Shown here: positions 24,000 through 33,687 of the stretch, in pieces
Layout: each line of letters starts with the position of its first letter
Position numbering within the stretch: position 1 is the first letter of the stretch
NCBI GenBank assembly: GCA_031963465.1
Contig: JASSUG010000001.1
Location: 522,673-586,672 of the forward strand
Reading direction: 5' to 3'
DNA from: Mycoavidus cysteinexigens_B
GTDB lineage: Bacteria > Pseudomonadota > Gammaproteobacteria > Burkholderiales > Burkholderiaceae
DNA: 64,000 nt
Notes under the pieces: model-generated
What the model was told of the DNA's origin: nothing
Databases searched by the model: none
The model's input: only the letters and a program-made list of their open reading frames with translations
Translations under genes and position numbers: made by a program

Positions 24000-26717
24000 A
24001 TGAAAAAGAAGATCAAAAGAAAATTTGAACCACTCACATTATCCCAGTTGCTTGCAGCGCAGACCGGTAGCTTACGGGCACCGAAAGACGTGGCAGTGAA
24101 AATAAATGCGGATGATCACTCAGAGCTTCGCGCCGACATGCTGGTGAACGACGAGCAGTGGGCAGAGGCAAGCCATACATATGAAGGTCTGCAGCATACA
24201 ACATGGCGTACCCAAGAGAAATTGGCCTATTGTCTGTTCCAACTCGGCAAGTTTTCACAAGCGCTGTCCCTGTTACTCAGTGGACCTAAAAAGCAATCAC
24301 CCATAGCGCATTGCCTCCGCATTTGTTGCTTGCTGGACGGGCAACCGTGGGTATCGGATGATGTTAAGCCACAAGTCAAACAGTCATTGACCATTGCTTT
24401 ATCTAATATTGCTCAAGCTCCGCTCCTGGCCTTTCGGCTTTTGGATATTTTATATGACTCAGGAGACGAGGATGTGGAGCAGCGTGCGCTCTGGCTGGCG
24501 CAAGCGATTTCGGTTTATCCAAACTCTCGGTGGGTACTTTCAGCGTATGCTCGCCTGGCTCTCGTCTATTCCTTTGAACCACTTGGAACTGTCAGTAATC
24601 GTCTGATCAAGGCTATCGATGTCGATTCGGACTCATCTTTCATTTGGCTTGCTTGTACGGTGGCTCTTCGCGCTCGGACTGACACTGTAGATAGACTGCT
24701 AACCATCTTGCGTAATAGAGCGAGCCCGCAAAACAATCGTTGGTTATCGTTGGCGGTAGCGGAGGAACAGTTTAAAGCAGGAAACTTAAATGCTGCGGAT
24801 CAACTTTATTCTGAAGTTGAGGAGCAGGGCCCCGAACTCATTTGTGGTCCAGATCCTGAGCGATACGATTGGGGCATCGTTGCACTCGCTAGTCGGGGCA
24901 AACTGGCTGTAGCTCTTTCAATGAACGACGATAGGTTGATCCAACAACGGCTTGTTGATTTTGAAAAAAATATCAAACGGATACCTGAAGAGTGGCGCTT
25001 TTCCGGATGTAGTCTTGTGCTTGAGACGTCACAATCATTCTGGATAGGAGGCGAAATAATCACCTATGAGCCGTATTTTGATTTGCTATCTCAACTTGAC
25101 AAAGTGCTGAATTTGGCTGTTACATTTGAAATGCGGGGGTTCTTGCGCTTATCCTGGGCTAATTTTGAACGCGATGTGAAGGGGGAGTTTACTTCTGTCG
25201 GTGCGGAACAGGTTGATCTTGCCGCCCAGGAACTAGCGCATCCTATCCTCGCGGAAGCCTTATATGAAGTGGCGCGGCAGCGCGGAGAATGGGTTGCGGC
25301 GGGGGAGGCATTGACACGTTTCGAGGTTTTCCGGGAATCCGAAAAAGAATGGGTCGGCGATTCGATTCATTTAGGTGCAATCGATGGCGCAAAGCTAAAG
25401 CATGTGCGCGATTTTACAAAAGGCTTTCGCAACGCTGTCAAACAATTATCGGACCAAGTGGACCTGGAGGTTGCCGTTGGCTTCTATGAAAAGGTAATCC
25501 GGCAGCCATTGCTTGAGCACGAGCTATATAAAGAGATGTTGGCCTTGCTCAATGATTTGAAGGGGCGAGGAGAGTTCGATATCAATTTTGATTACGGACT
25601 TGCGAACCATTATCTAGGGAATGTCGATGTCGCGAAAGAATCGTATTGGTCACTCGCTCCCAATATGCCGAACGCGGCTGCTAATAATTTGCTGCAAATC
25701 GCGTTAGCTCAACGTTCTGATGCTGATATATTTCTACTGGAACAACTGGTTGCAGAGCAGTCGACCTTGGCGGATGAGCAGCGACTCCAGGCACTTGAGG
25801 CCTTAGCCGAAAACATCGCGGCAACTCGTAGAAAATTGGCTGCCGACCCGATGGTTGTCAAAAAATCGATCATTTCAGAGAAACTGTCAATATACCCACG
25901 CTCAGTGCAATTGTCAGCGCTCTCCGAATTAGGGTTTGAAGAAGCGCTGACTCTTATTAGCCTCTTTCGTGTGTGCGGAGATTTAGAGCAAGACCTTTCT
26001 CTGGAACCTTTTGAAGCATCGGAGACTCCTCTTGCACCTAGCTCATACTCCTGCGAGGGTATTTTCGGGCTGATGGGAAAGGGCTTGATTTCGATTTCTC
26101 CCGACACCTCAGATGAGGCATTCTTAGTGAGTAACAATGAGGTAGAGTATTTATTTGACCGAATTCGGTGGGCTATACGTCCCGAAACGCTTGATTTCGT
26201 TAAGCAGATAGAAGGCGTTGCAGCATCCGGCCAATGGCCAGACCGGTGGTTCAGGGAGGCGCCATCTGTTATCTTTTTATTCGCCATATCTGAGTGCCTC
26301 ACATATATGGCGCATTGTGCCGATGAACGCAGAATGAAAGCGCCCCAAGGTGAGAAAACTCGACTTACTATGGCAAACGTCCTGCGCGATCACTCTGTGG
26401 CGCAAGCGCATAGTCTTATTTGGATGAGCGCTAGAAATGCCGCTGACTACTATGTAAGGGGAGGGGTTTCAAAGCCGCAGGCCGCTAATTCTATTGTGAC
26501 GCGTCTTCAAACAATGGTTGATCGCGCAAGAGCGGAAGGCTGGGAGGTAAAAAACTACGGAAGGCATAAAGCCAGCCCCCGCTCGCAGATGAGTTACACG
26601 CTCTTTGATATGTTGCTGAAAGTGGGCGAGCGTGGGTTTCGCGAGTGTTTAAGCGAAATTAGCTTGCCAGATGGTAGCCCTGTTTATCAGGAGCAACTAT
26701 ACCCGGAGCAATACTAG
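24000..26717 (+). CDS. Large helical (TPR-like) protein of unknown function
   Basis: A 905-residue protein I do not recognise. The first ~650 residues are helical with loose TPR character (WAEASHTYEGL, QEKLAYCLFQLGKFSQAL, NLNAADQLYSEVEEQG, DYGLANHYLGNVDVAKESYW). The last ~250 residues are a separate globular part with LSALSELGFEEALTLISLFR, an aromatic-rich middle (WPDRWFREAPSVIFLFAIS) and a basic motif SARNAADYYVRGGVSKPQAA followed by NYGRHKASPRSQMSYTLFDM. There is no signal peptide, membrane helix, Walker box or obvious nuclease motif. Composition differs from the WD40 genes nearby. It stands alone next to the transposon-borne R-M system, so a defence-related role is possible but only by position. 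The basic C-terminal motif could bind nucleic acid; that is inference. Confidence 0.7.
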   Translation: MKKKIKRKFEPLTLSQLLAAQTGSLRAPKDVAVKINADDHSELRADMLVNDEQWAEASHTYEGLQHTTWRTQEKLAYCLFQLGKFSQALSLLLSGPKKQSPIAHCLRICCLLDGQPWVSDDVKPQVKQSLTIALSNIAQAPLLAFRLLDILYDSGDEDVEQRALWLAQAISVYPNSRWVLSAYARLALVYSFEPLGTVSNRLIKAIDVDSDSSFIWLACTVALRARTDTVDRLLTILRNRASPQNNRWLSLAVAEEQFKAGNLNAADQLYSEVEEQGPELICGPDPERYDWGIVALASRGKLAVALSMNDDRLIQQRLVDFEKNIKRIPEEWRFSGCSLVLETSQSFWIGGEIITYEPYFDLLSQLDKVLNLAVTFEMRGFLRLSWANFERDVKGEFTSVGAEQVDLAAQELAHPILAEALYEVARQRGEWVAAGEALTRFEVFRESEKEWVGDSIHLGAIDGAKLKHVRDFTKGFRNAVKQLSDQVDLEVAVGFYEKVIRQPLLEHELYKEMLALLNDLKGRGEFDINFDYGLANHYLGNVDVAKESYWSLAPNMPNAAANNLLQIALAQRSDADIFLLEQLVAEQSTLADEQRLQALEALAENIAATRRKLAADPMVVKKSIISEKLSIYPRSVQLSALSELGFEEALTLISLFRVCGDLEQDLSLEPFEASETPLAPSSYSCEGIFGLMGKGLISISPDTSDEAFLVSNNEVEYLFDRIRWAIRPETLDFVKQIEGVAASGQWPDRWFREAPSVIFLFAISECLTYMAHCADERRMKAPQGEKTRLTMANVLRDHSVAQAHSLIWMSARNAADYYVRGGVSKPQAANSIVTRLQTMVDRARAEGWEVKNYGRHKASPRSQMSYTLFDMLLKVGERGFRECLSEISLPDGSPVYQEQLYPEQY

Positions 26718-26770
26718 ACGGAACGTTGCTTATCTGCTTAAAGATTTGACATTTCATTTAGCTAAGTGCT

Positions 26771-26797
26771 GATTCACCACGCAGTGCGTGGTGAATC
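26771..26797. other. Perfect hairpin behind the 905-residue gene
   Basis: GATTCACCACGC (26771-26782) and GCGTGGTGAATC (26786-26797) form a perfect 12-bp stem with a 3-nt loop. No T tract follows on either strand, so it is not a standard intrinsic terminator; it may protect mRNA ends or end transcription weakly. A second inverted pair, ATCTGATC/GATCAGAT, lies at 26839 and 26876. The rest of 26718-26985 holds nothing recognisable. Confidence 0.5.
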
Positions 26798-26985
26798 AAA
26801 AAAGCAATTGAATTCTAGAAGGGTAGGTTTGCTTGCTTATCTGATCGGAAAGTTACCCGGTTTGGCGAGAGCCGTGATCAGATTAAATACATCGCAATCG
26901 TTTGAGATAGTCTCTTTTATTCGGGTATCATGCGGCTACTAAAAAAATAGACGTCGTAGCGTTTTGGACTGAGTAATACTTACAC

Positions 26986-26993
26986 AAAATTAT
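26986..26993. repeat. 8-bp target-site duplication, left copy
   Basis: AAAATTAT directly abuts the left inverted repeat of the transposon; the identical 8 bp abut the right end at 35105-35112. Eight-bp duplications of AT-rich targets are the rule for the ISL3 family. Confidence 0.88.
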
Positions 26994-27017
26994 GGCTATT
27001 TGCCTTCTGAGATAGGA
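26994..27017 (+). repeat. Left terminal inverted repeat
   Basis: 24 bp starting GGCTATTTGC; 18 of 24 positions match the reverse complement of 35081-35104, with the outer 10 identical. Confidence 0.82.
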
Positions 27018-27068
27018 TCGCAGATTTCCTACCAAATTGGAATTCCTCTTCTTTTGTGCAAAAATTGG

Positions 27069-27097
27069 TTGACAATCGTCTCTTAATCATTGTACCG
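27069..27097 (+). promoter_or_regulatory. Candidate promoter of the hsd-tnpA operon
   Basis: A perfect -35 box TTGACA (27069-27074) lies inside the left end of the transposon, 53 bp before the hsdM start. The -10 region at the expected spacing (around 27091-27097) is poor. It overlaps a GGTTG subterminal copy, so transposase binding could affect transcription of the R-M genes. Confidence 0.4.
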
Positions 27098-27126
27098 TTT
27101 CGTGCAAAATATGGTTGGAGACCAGA

Positions 27127-29154
27127 ATGACTGAATTTACTGGATCAGCAGCCTCGCAGGCTGATTTTATTTGGAAGAACGCGGAAGACCTGTGGGGGGA
27201 CTTCAAACATACGGATTTTGGCAAGATCATTTTGCCGTTCACGCTGCTGCGCCGTTTGGAGTGTGCGCTGGGACCGACCCGTGAGGCGGTGAGGGACGCC
27301 TATAACACCTTCAAAGATGCCGATATTGAGCTGGATACCATTCTGCGCTCGACGGCCAATTATCCCTTCTACAACACCTCTGAATACTCACTCGCCACAC
27401 TGGGCAGCACCAAGACCCGCCACAATCTCGAAGACTACATTGCCCTGTTTTCGGATAACGCCCGCGCTATCTTCGAGGAGTTTGAGTTCGGTAATACGGT
27501 GATTCGCCTGGAAAAGGCTGGCTTGCTGTACAAGATCTGCAAGAACTTCGCTGGTATCAATCTGCACCCTGACGTGGTGCCGGATCGAGTGATGAGCAAC
27601 ATCTATGAACACCTGATACGTCGCTTTGGTGCCGAGGTCAATGAAGGGGCAGAGGACTTCATGACGCCCCGTGACATCGTGCACCTGGCGACGGCACTAC
27701 TGCTTGACCCGGATGACGCCCTGTTTGAAGCAAGCCCCGGTTTGATTCGCACCCTGTACGACCCGACCTGTGGCACTGGCGGCTTCCTCACCGATGCCAT
27801 GAACCATGTGGGTGACTATGGCAGCCGCGACAAAATCCCACCGGTACTGGTGCCGCACGGCCAGGAACTGGAATCGGAAACCCATGCGGTATGCGTGGCC
27901 GGTATGCTGATCCGCCGTCTGGAGTCCGATCCAGGCCGCGACCTGTCCAAGAACATCCGTCAGGGCAGCACGCTCTCCAACGACCAGTTTGCCGGTGAGC
28001 GCTTCCACTACTGCCTGTCCAATCCGCCTTTTGGCAAGAAGTGGGAGAAGGACAAGAAAGCCGTTGAGAGAGAGCATGAAAAAGGCGAACTGGGGCGCTT
28101 CGGGCCGGGCCTGCCCAAAATCAGCGATGGTTCCATGCTGTTTTTAATGCACCTGGCGAGCAAGCTGGAACTGCCAGTCAATGGTGGTGGCCGCGCCGCG
28201 ATCGTGTTGTCGGGTTCTCCACTGTTCAATGGCGGTGCCGCTTCAGGTGAATCGGAAATCCGCCGCTGGCTGTTGGAAGACGACTTGATTGAAGCAATTG
28301 TGGCTCTGCCAACCGATTTGTTCTTCCGCACCAACATTGCTACCTACCTGTGGATTCTGTCCAACAAGAAGCCTGAAGAACGCAAAGGTAAGGTGCAGTT
28401 GATCAACGCCACCGACCTGTGGACATCCATCCGCAACGAGGGTAATAAGCGTCGCATCGTCGGCGATGACCAGCGCCGTCAGATTCTGGACATCTACGCG
28501 ACAGGGGAAACCGAAGCGCTTTCCCGGATGCTGGACTACCGCACCTTCGGTTATCGCCGTATCAAGGTGCTGCGCCCGCTGCGTATGAAACTGGTGCTGG
28601 ATGAAACGGGACTGGCACGGCTGGAAGCGGATGCGACCTGGAGCAACCTCTCACCCGCGCATCAAGCTTTCTGGCTGGATGCCCTCAGGCCGCTGATGGA
28701 ACAAACCCAGCCCTACCTCTGGGCGGAAACCTTTGCCAAAGAATCCATCAAGTCTGAGGAAGCCAAGGCACTCAAGGTGAAGGCGAACAAGAACTTGATT
28801 TCCGCGCTGATTAACGCTTTCGGCCATAAAGACCCGCAAGCCGAGCCGGTCACGGATGCCAACGGCGAAATTGTGCCCGATACAGATTTGACCGATTACG
28901 AGAATGTGCCCTATCTGGAGGACATTCAGGATTACTTCGCCCGCGAAGTGCTGCCCCATGTGCCGGATGCTTATCTGGACGAGAGCTTTACCGACTCTAG
29001 AGACGGCCAATTGGGTCGCGTGGGCTACGAGATCAACTTCAACCGCTTCTTCTACCAATACCAGCCGCCACGCCCACTGGCTGAAATTGATACGGACTTG
29101 AACGCAGTAGAGGCCGAGATTGCGGCACTTCTGGCGGAGGTGACAACAGAATGA
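27127..29154 (+). CDS. hsdM: Type I restriction-modification DNA methyltransferase subunit M
   Basis: A 675-residue N6-adenine methyltransferase subunit. After an N-terminal HsdM helical domain (residues ~1-150) come SAM motif I DPTCGTGG (residues 212-219) and the catalytic motif IV NPPF (299-302). With HsdS it forms the M2S methylase that protects host DNA and with HsdR the full restriction complex. The ATG at 27127 is preferred to a TTG at 27115 because GGAG (27117-27120) is correctly spaced. The stop overlaps the hsdS start (ATGA). It is longer than classic EcoKI HsdM (529 residues), with a C-terminal extension rich in acidic residues. Confidence 0.95.
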   Translation: MTEFTGSAASQADFIWKNAEDLWGDFKHTDFGKIILPFTLLRRLECALGPTREAVRDAYNTFKDADIELDTILRSTANYPFYNTSEYSLATLGSTKTRHNLEDYIALFSDNARAIFEEFEFGNTVIRLEKAGLLYKICKNFAGINLHPDVVPDRVMSNIYEHLIRRFGAEVNEGAEDFMTPRDIVHLATALLLDPDDALFEASPGLIRTLYDPTCGTGGFLTDAMNHVGDYGSRDKIPPVLVPHGQELESETHAVCVAGMLIRRLESDPGRDLSKNIRQGSTLSNDQFAGERFHYCLSNPPFGKKWEKDKKAVEREHEKGELGRFGPGLPKISDGSMLFLMHLASKLELPVNGGGRAAIVLSGSPLFNGGAASGESEIRRWLLEDDLIEAIVALPTDLFFRTNIATYLWILSNKKPEERKGKVQLINATDLWTSIRNEGNKRRIVGDDQRRQILDIYATGETEALSRMLDYRTFGYRRIKVLRPLRMKLVLDETGLARLEADATWSNLSPAHQAFWLDALRPLMEQTQPYLWAETFAKESIKSEEAKALKVKANKNLISALINAFGHKDPQAEPVTDANGEIVPDTDLTDYENVPYLEDIQDYFAREVLPHVPDAYLDESFTDSRDGQLGRVGYEINFNRFFYQYQPPRPLAEIDTDLNAVEAEIAALLAEVTTE

Positions 29155-30428
29155 GTCACTACAAACCTTACCCAGCCTATCGAGATTCTGGCGTGGAATG
29201 GATTGGGCAAGTGCCGGAGCATTGGAGCGTGTCCCGGATCAAACGTCATGCTGTACTTCGCACTGAGCGCCGTAATGATTTCCCTGCTAATCAGCCCTAC
29301 ATCGGTTTGGAAGATGTGGAGGCGGGATCTGGTTTATACAAACCAACGAATGGCAATTCGCGTCAATCTAGCGACTCGACAGTTGGTATCTTTTATAAGG
29401 GAGACGTTTTATATGGAAAGCTGCGACCGTATTTGAGAAAAGCCATTGTCACAGAACGAGAAGGAGCTTGCTCAACCGAATTTTTGGTCATGCGCACTCA
29501 AAAAATGCTCCCGTGGTGGCTTCATCAATGGCTCCTTACTCCTGATGTAACGCAGCAAATTGAGGCAGGCTGCGACGGAGCAAAAATGCCACGTGCTGAT
29601 TGGGAACATGTGGGGTCAATTAAGATTGTTGCTCCTGACAAAAGAGAGCAGGATCAAATCCTTTCTTTTCTCAACCGCGAAACCGTTCGTATCGATGCCC
29701 TTATCCAGAAGAAAACCCGCTTTATCGAGCTGCTGAAGGAAAAGCGCCAGACGCTGATTACCCATGCGGTCACCAAGGGGTTAGCTCCCAACGTGAAAAT
29801 GAAGGATTCCGGCGTTAAGTGGATTGGGCAGGTGCCGGAGCATTGGGAAGTAAAACCATTCTTCGCCCTGGTGTCCGAACTTAACAGAAAGAATACAGGT
29901 TTAATTGAGACTAATATCCTGTCGTTGAGCTTTGGTCGGATCATCAAGAAGCCAGAAAACAGGAATATGGGACTGATACCAGAATCCTACGAAACGTATC
30001 AAATTGTAGAGTCTGGTGAGATTGTGTTCAGGTTTACTGATTTACAGAATGACAAAAGAAGCTTGCGTTCTGCCGAAGTTACACAGAGAGGGATAATTAC
30101 CTCTGCATATATGGCCGTTAAACCTCATGGCCTTGAGTCAACTTACTTGGCGTGGCTAATGCGGTCATATGACCTTTGCAAAGTATTTTATGCAATGGGT
30201 GGAGGATTAAGGCAATCATTGAAGTTCGAAGATGTGAAAAGATTGCCTGTACTCGTTCCCTCACCCGAAGAGCAGAGAAATATCACTAACGCAATTAATG
30301 AGGAAACTGCTCGCATTGATTCACTTATAGAAAAAACTGAGCAAAGCATCACCCTACTCAAAGAACGCCATTCTGCCTTTATTACCGCAGCAGTGACTGG
30401 TCAGATTGATTTGCGAGGAGAACAATAA
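29151..30428 (+). CDS. hsdS: Type I restriction-modification specificity subunit S
   Basis: A 425-residue specificity subunit with two target-recognition domains and two conserved spacer regions. Each half opens with nearly the same phrase, GVEWIGQVPEHWSV (residue ~14) and GVKWIGQVPEHWEV (residue ~222), and ends with a coiled-coil conserved region (ETVRIDALIQKKTRFIELLKEK and ETARIDSLIEKTEQSITLLKER). The two TRDs differ, so the recognised site is bipartite and asymmetric; its sequence cannot be deduced here. The TRD segments are lower in GC than the flanking conserved parts, as expected for domains exchanged by recombination. Confidence 0.93.
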   Translation: MSHYKPYPAYRDSGVEWIGQVPEHWSVSRIKRHAVLRTERRNDFPANQPYIGLEDVEAGSGLYKPTNGNSRQSSDSTVGIFYKGDVLYGKLRPYLRKAIVTEREGACSTEFLVMRTQKMLPWWLHQWLLTPDVTQQIEAGCDGAKMPRADWEHVGSIKIVAPDKREQDQILSFLNRETVRIDALIQKKTRFIELLKEKRQTLITHAVTKGLAPNVKMKDSGVKWIGQVPEHWEVKPFFALVSELNRKNTGLIETNILSLSFGRIIKKPENRNMGLIPESYETYQIVESGEIVFRFTDLQNDKRSLRSAEVTQRGIITSAYMAVKPHGLESTYLAWLMRSYDLCKVFYAMGGGLRQSLKFEDVKRLPVLVPSPEEQRNITNAINEETARIDSLIEKTEQSITLLKERHSAFITAAVTGQIDLRGEQ

Positions 30429-33400
30429 ATGGATTCGTCAGCGCATCAGGAAAAGTACTTCCAGCAATACATCATTGACCGGCTGGTTGAGCAAGGTTGG
30501 GAGCTGGGTGACACCAAGTATTATGACACCGAGCGGGCGGTGTATCCCGAAGATCTTGTAAACTGGATCAAACTCAGCGGCCAGCAGGAAAAATGGGACA
30601 AGCTGGAGCGGCTCAATGGGGCTAAGACCCTTGATGTGCTGATGGAGCGTCTGGGCAAGGCGTTGGAGAAGCAAGGCACAGTGCAGGTGTTGCGCCAGGG
30701 CTTCTCAATTGCCGGTTGTGGCCTGATCGAGATGACCGAAGCCGCACCGGAAGACAAGCGCAATGAGGCGGTGATCAGCCGCTATCAGGCCAATATCCTG
30801 CGCGTGGTGCCGGAGCTGAAGTATCATCCTGCCCGTGAATTTGCCATTGATTTGGTGCTGTTTATCAATAGCCTGCCGGTGGCGACGGTGGAACTCAAGA
30901 CCGACTTCACCCAGTCCGCCGAAGCGGCGATGGATCAGTACCGTAATGATCGCTTGCCTTATGACCCGAAGACCAGGCGTAAGGAGCCGCTGCTGACCTT
31001 CAAGCGTGGTGCGGTGGTGCATTTCGCTATGTCGGATTCCGAAATCATGATGGCGACCAGGCTGGATGGGGAAAGGACTTTCTTTCTGCCGTTCAACAAG
31101 GGCCGCGAGGATGAAACCGGCACTGTCCATGCAGGTAACCCGCTAGGTGAAATCAAGCCCGATGGCAGCCAGGAATACCCGGTGGCGTACTTCTGGGAAT
31201 CTGTCTGCCAGCCGGATGCCTGGCTGCGTATTTTCCATAGCTTCGTCTATGTCGAAAAAAAAGACGTGGTAGATATTCAGGGTAATTGGTCGAAGAAAGA
31301 GACACTGATTTTCCCACGCTTCCATCAGTGGACAGCAGTAAACCAGATGCTGGCCGATGCTCGCAAGAATGGGGCGGGCATGATCTATCTGGCTGACCAT
31401 AGCGCCGGTTCCGGTAAAACCAGTACCATTTCATGGACAGCACATGATCTAGTGAAGCTGCGCGAAGACAATGGCGATGCCGTGTTCAACAGCGTCATCA
31501 TTGTGACTGACCGCAATGTACTCGATGGGCAGCTTCAGGATGCCGTGAAACAGATTGACCATCAGTTTGGCGTGATTGCCGCCATTGACCGGCAGAAGTC
31601 CTCCAAGTCCAAGAGCAAGCAACTATCGGAAGTCCTTCTGGCAGGGACGCCAATTGTAGTGGTAACTATCCAGACCTTCCCTTATGCGATGGAAGCCATC
31701 ATCACCGACAAGGCCCTGAAAGGGAAAAACTTTGCGGTGATCATTGATGAAGCGCACAACTCGCAAACCGGCTCTACGGCTGCCAAGCTGCAAGCCGCGC
31801 TGGGGATGAGTGGGCAAGGAAAGATGTCCACCATGACGGTGGATGAGTTGCTGGAGCAACTGCAAAAGTCCCGCGCGCGCGCGGACAATATCAGCTATTT
31901 CGCCTTTACCGGCACGCCGAAGCATTCCACCCTGATGCTGTTTGGCCGCCCGGCAGACCCGACTAAACCGGCTTCCGACGATAACCCACCAGTTGCCTTC
32001 CATCAGTACACCATGCGCCAAGCCATCGAGGAGAAGTTCATTCTCGATGTGCTGAAAGGCTATGTGCCCTATAAAACCGCCTTCAATCTCTCCAAACAGC
32101 TTGAAGACAGTAAAAGGGTCAGTGGCAAGGCAGCCAAACGCGCTCTGGCACAGTGGATGGCACTGCATCCCACCAACGTGACTCAAAAGGTGCAGTTCAT
32201 CATCGAGCACTTCACCAAAAACGTCGCGCACCGGCTGGATGGCAAAGCCAAGGCGATGGTAGTGACCAGCTCTCGCGCCGCGGCTATTCGCTACAAGAAG
32301 GCGTTTGATAGCTATATCGAGCAGCACAGCGAGTACGGCTTTATTCATTCACTGGTGGCCTTCTCCGGCAAGATGACCGGCAAACAGGTGATGCATCAGG
32401 ACGATGGCAAGTTCAAGGACGATGTGTTCATCGTCGATGAAAACGAGGAGTTTACCGAGCAAAGCATGAACCCGGATGTACAGGGGCAGGACTTGCGCTT
32501 TGCCTTTGACCGTCCGGAATACCGCGTGATGCTGGTTGCCGATAAATTCCAGACTGGCTTTGACCAGCCCAAACTGGTGGCGATGTATGTGGACAAGAAG
32601 ATCGCCAACCATGTGGAGATCGTGCAGACCTTCGCCCGCCTGAACCGTATGGCTCCGGGCAAGGATGAAGTCTTTATCATCGACTTTGTGAACGACCCGA
32701 ACAATGTTCGCCAGGCATTTGCGACCTACGATAACGGCGCGCACATTGATGAAGTGCAAGACCTGAACGTGGTCTATGAAATCAAGGAACGGCTGGACGA
32801 GCACGGCCTGTATGATGAGAAGGATCTGGCCGCGTTCAAGGAAGCCCGCTTCAAAACTATCCGCGACATCACCCACACCAAATCGCCGCAGCATAAGGCC
32901 TTGTACGCTGCGACCAGCGGGGCAACGGGCCTGTATAATGACAAAATGAAAATGCTCCGCGATGGCATGGCTACCTGGGAAGCCGCCTTCGAGAAGGCGC
33001 ACGCCAAGGGCGATGAAGCGGGTATGAGGTCTGCCGATCATCATCAGGATGAGTATGCTGAACAAATTAAGACCCTGCTGGGTTTCAAGTCAGACTTGGG
33101 GCGCTTCTGCCGCACCTATTCCTATATCGCCCAACTGATTGATTTTGGCGACCCGGAACTGGAGAACTTCGCCGCCTTCGCCAAACTGCTGCAAAAGCGT
33201 CTGCTACACGAAGCCCCAGAAACCGTGGATTTGACTGGCCTTGTGCTTACCGGCTTTGACATTAATGCACGCCCGGAGAACACAGAGGAGGACGGTGAAA
33301 CACCGGTACTGCAACCGACAGGCGCAGGTGGTGGTGTCGCTGGAGACAAGCCGAAGTTCGTCAAAGAGATTATCGATCGGCTCAACAGCCTGTTTGGTGA

Positions 33401-33683
33401 GGCCACACCGCTTCAGGATCAGGTGGCTTTCGTCAACCAGATCAAGTCAATTACCGGTGAAAGCGATGTAGTCATGGCTCAGGTGGAGAGCAATACCCGC
33501 GAACAGGCCATGAAGGGTAACCTGCCTGGTGCGGTTCAGCAAGCCGTAGTGCGTGCCTTGTCCAGCCACCAGAAACTGGCTACCCAAGTACTCAAGTCTG
33601 ACCGTCAGGGCATGACCGCATTGGTTGATGTGGTTTATGACTTGCTGCGCGAAGGCAAAGACATCGACCTGGATATGGACTGA
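30429..33683 (+). CDS. hsdR: Type I restriction endonuclease subunit R
   Basis: A 1084-residue motor and nuclease subunit. The N-terminal PD-(D/E)xK nuclease has D141 and E155-L-K157. The SF2 helicase core has Walker A GSGKT (327-331), DEAH (440-443) and the motif III-like FAFTGTP, followed by the second RecA domain and a helical C-terminal region that binds M2S. It translocates unmodified DNA with ATP and cuts at a distance from the site. All catalytic residues are present and there is no frameshift, so the system is probably active. The start directly follows the hsdS stop. Confidence 0.95.
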   Translation: MDSSAHQEKYFQQYIIDRLVEQGWELGDTKYYDTERAVYPEDLVNWIKLSGQQEKWDKLERLNGAKTLDVLMERLGKALEKQGTVQVLRQGFSIAGCGLIEMTEAAPEDKRNEAVISRYQANILRVVPELKYHPAREFAIDLVLFINSLPVATVELKTDFTQSAEAAMDQYRNDRLPYDPKTRRKEPLLTFKRGAVVHFAMSDSEIMMATRLDGERTFFLPFNKGREDETGTVHAGNPLGEIKPDGSQEYPVAYFWESVCQPDAWLRIFHSFVYVEKKDVVDIQGNWSKKETLIFPRFHQWTAVNQMLADARKNGAGMIYLADHSAGSGKTSTISWTAHDLVKLREDNGDAVFNSVIIVTDRNVLDGQLQDAVKQIDHQFGVIAAIDRQKSSKSKSKQLSEVLLAGTPIVVVTIQTFPYAMEAIITDKALKGKNFAVIIDEAHNSQTGSTAAKLQAALGMSGQGKMSTMTVDELLEQLQKSRARADNISYFAFTGTPKHSTLMLFGRPADPTKPASDDNPPVAFHQYTMRQAIEEKFILDVLKGYVPYKTAFNLSKQLEDSKRVSGKAAKRALAQWMALHPTNVTQKVQFIIEHFTKNVAHRLDGKAKAMVVTSSRAAAIRYKKAFDSYIEQHSEYGFIHSLVAFSGKMTGKQVMHQDDGKFKDDVFIVDENEEFTEQSMNPDVQGQDLRFAFDRPEYRVMLVADKFQTGFDQPKLVAMYVDKKIANHVEIVQTFARLNRMAPGKDEVFIIDFVNDPNNVRQAFATYDNGAHIDEVQDLNVVYEIKERLDEHGLYDEKDLAAFKEARFKTIRDITHTKSPQHKALYAATSGATGLYNDKMKMLRDGMATWEAAFEKAHAKGDEAGMRSADHHQDEYAEQIKTLLGFKSDLGRFCRTYSYIAQLIDFGDPELENFAAFAKLLQKRLLHEAPETVDLTGLVLTGFDINARPENTEEDGETPVLQPTGAGGGVAGDKPKFVKEIIDRLNSLFGEATPLQDQVAFVNQIKSITGESDVVMAQVESNTREQAMKGNLPGAVQQAVVRALSSHQKLATQVLKSDRQGMTALVDVVYDLLREGKDIDLDMD

Positions 33684-33687
33684 AACG

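Noticed and set aside
23958..24000. Peptide LIAELSRNTV resembling an IS21 IstA helix-turn-helix
   Set aside because: Only ~12 residues, one residue short of the motif, and no other IstA sequence nearby; likely chance.
31623..33065. Long minus-strand frames of 238-241 codons
   Set aside because: Antisense to hsdR; GC-rich codon usage makes long shadow frames.
33684..33687. Left end of a simple ISL3 insertion expected between hsdR and tnpA
   Set aside because: Only 4 bp lie between the genes and hsdR is complete. Matching ends and the 8-bp duplication were found outside the whole operon instead.
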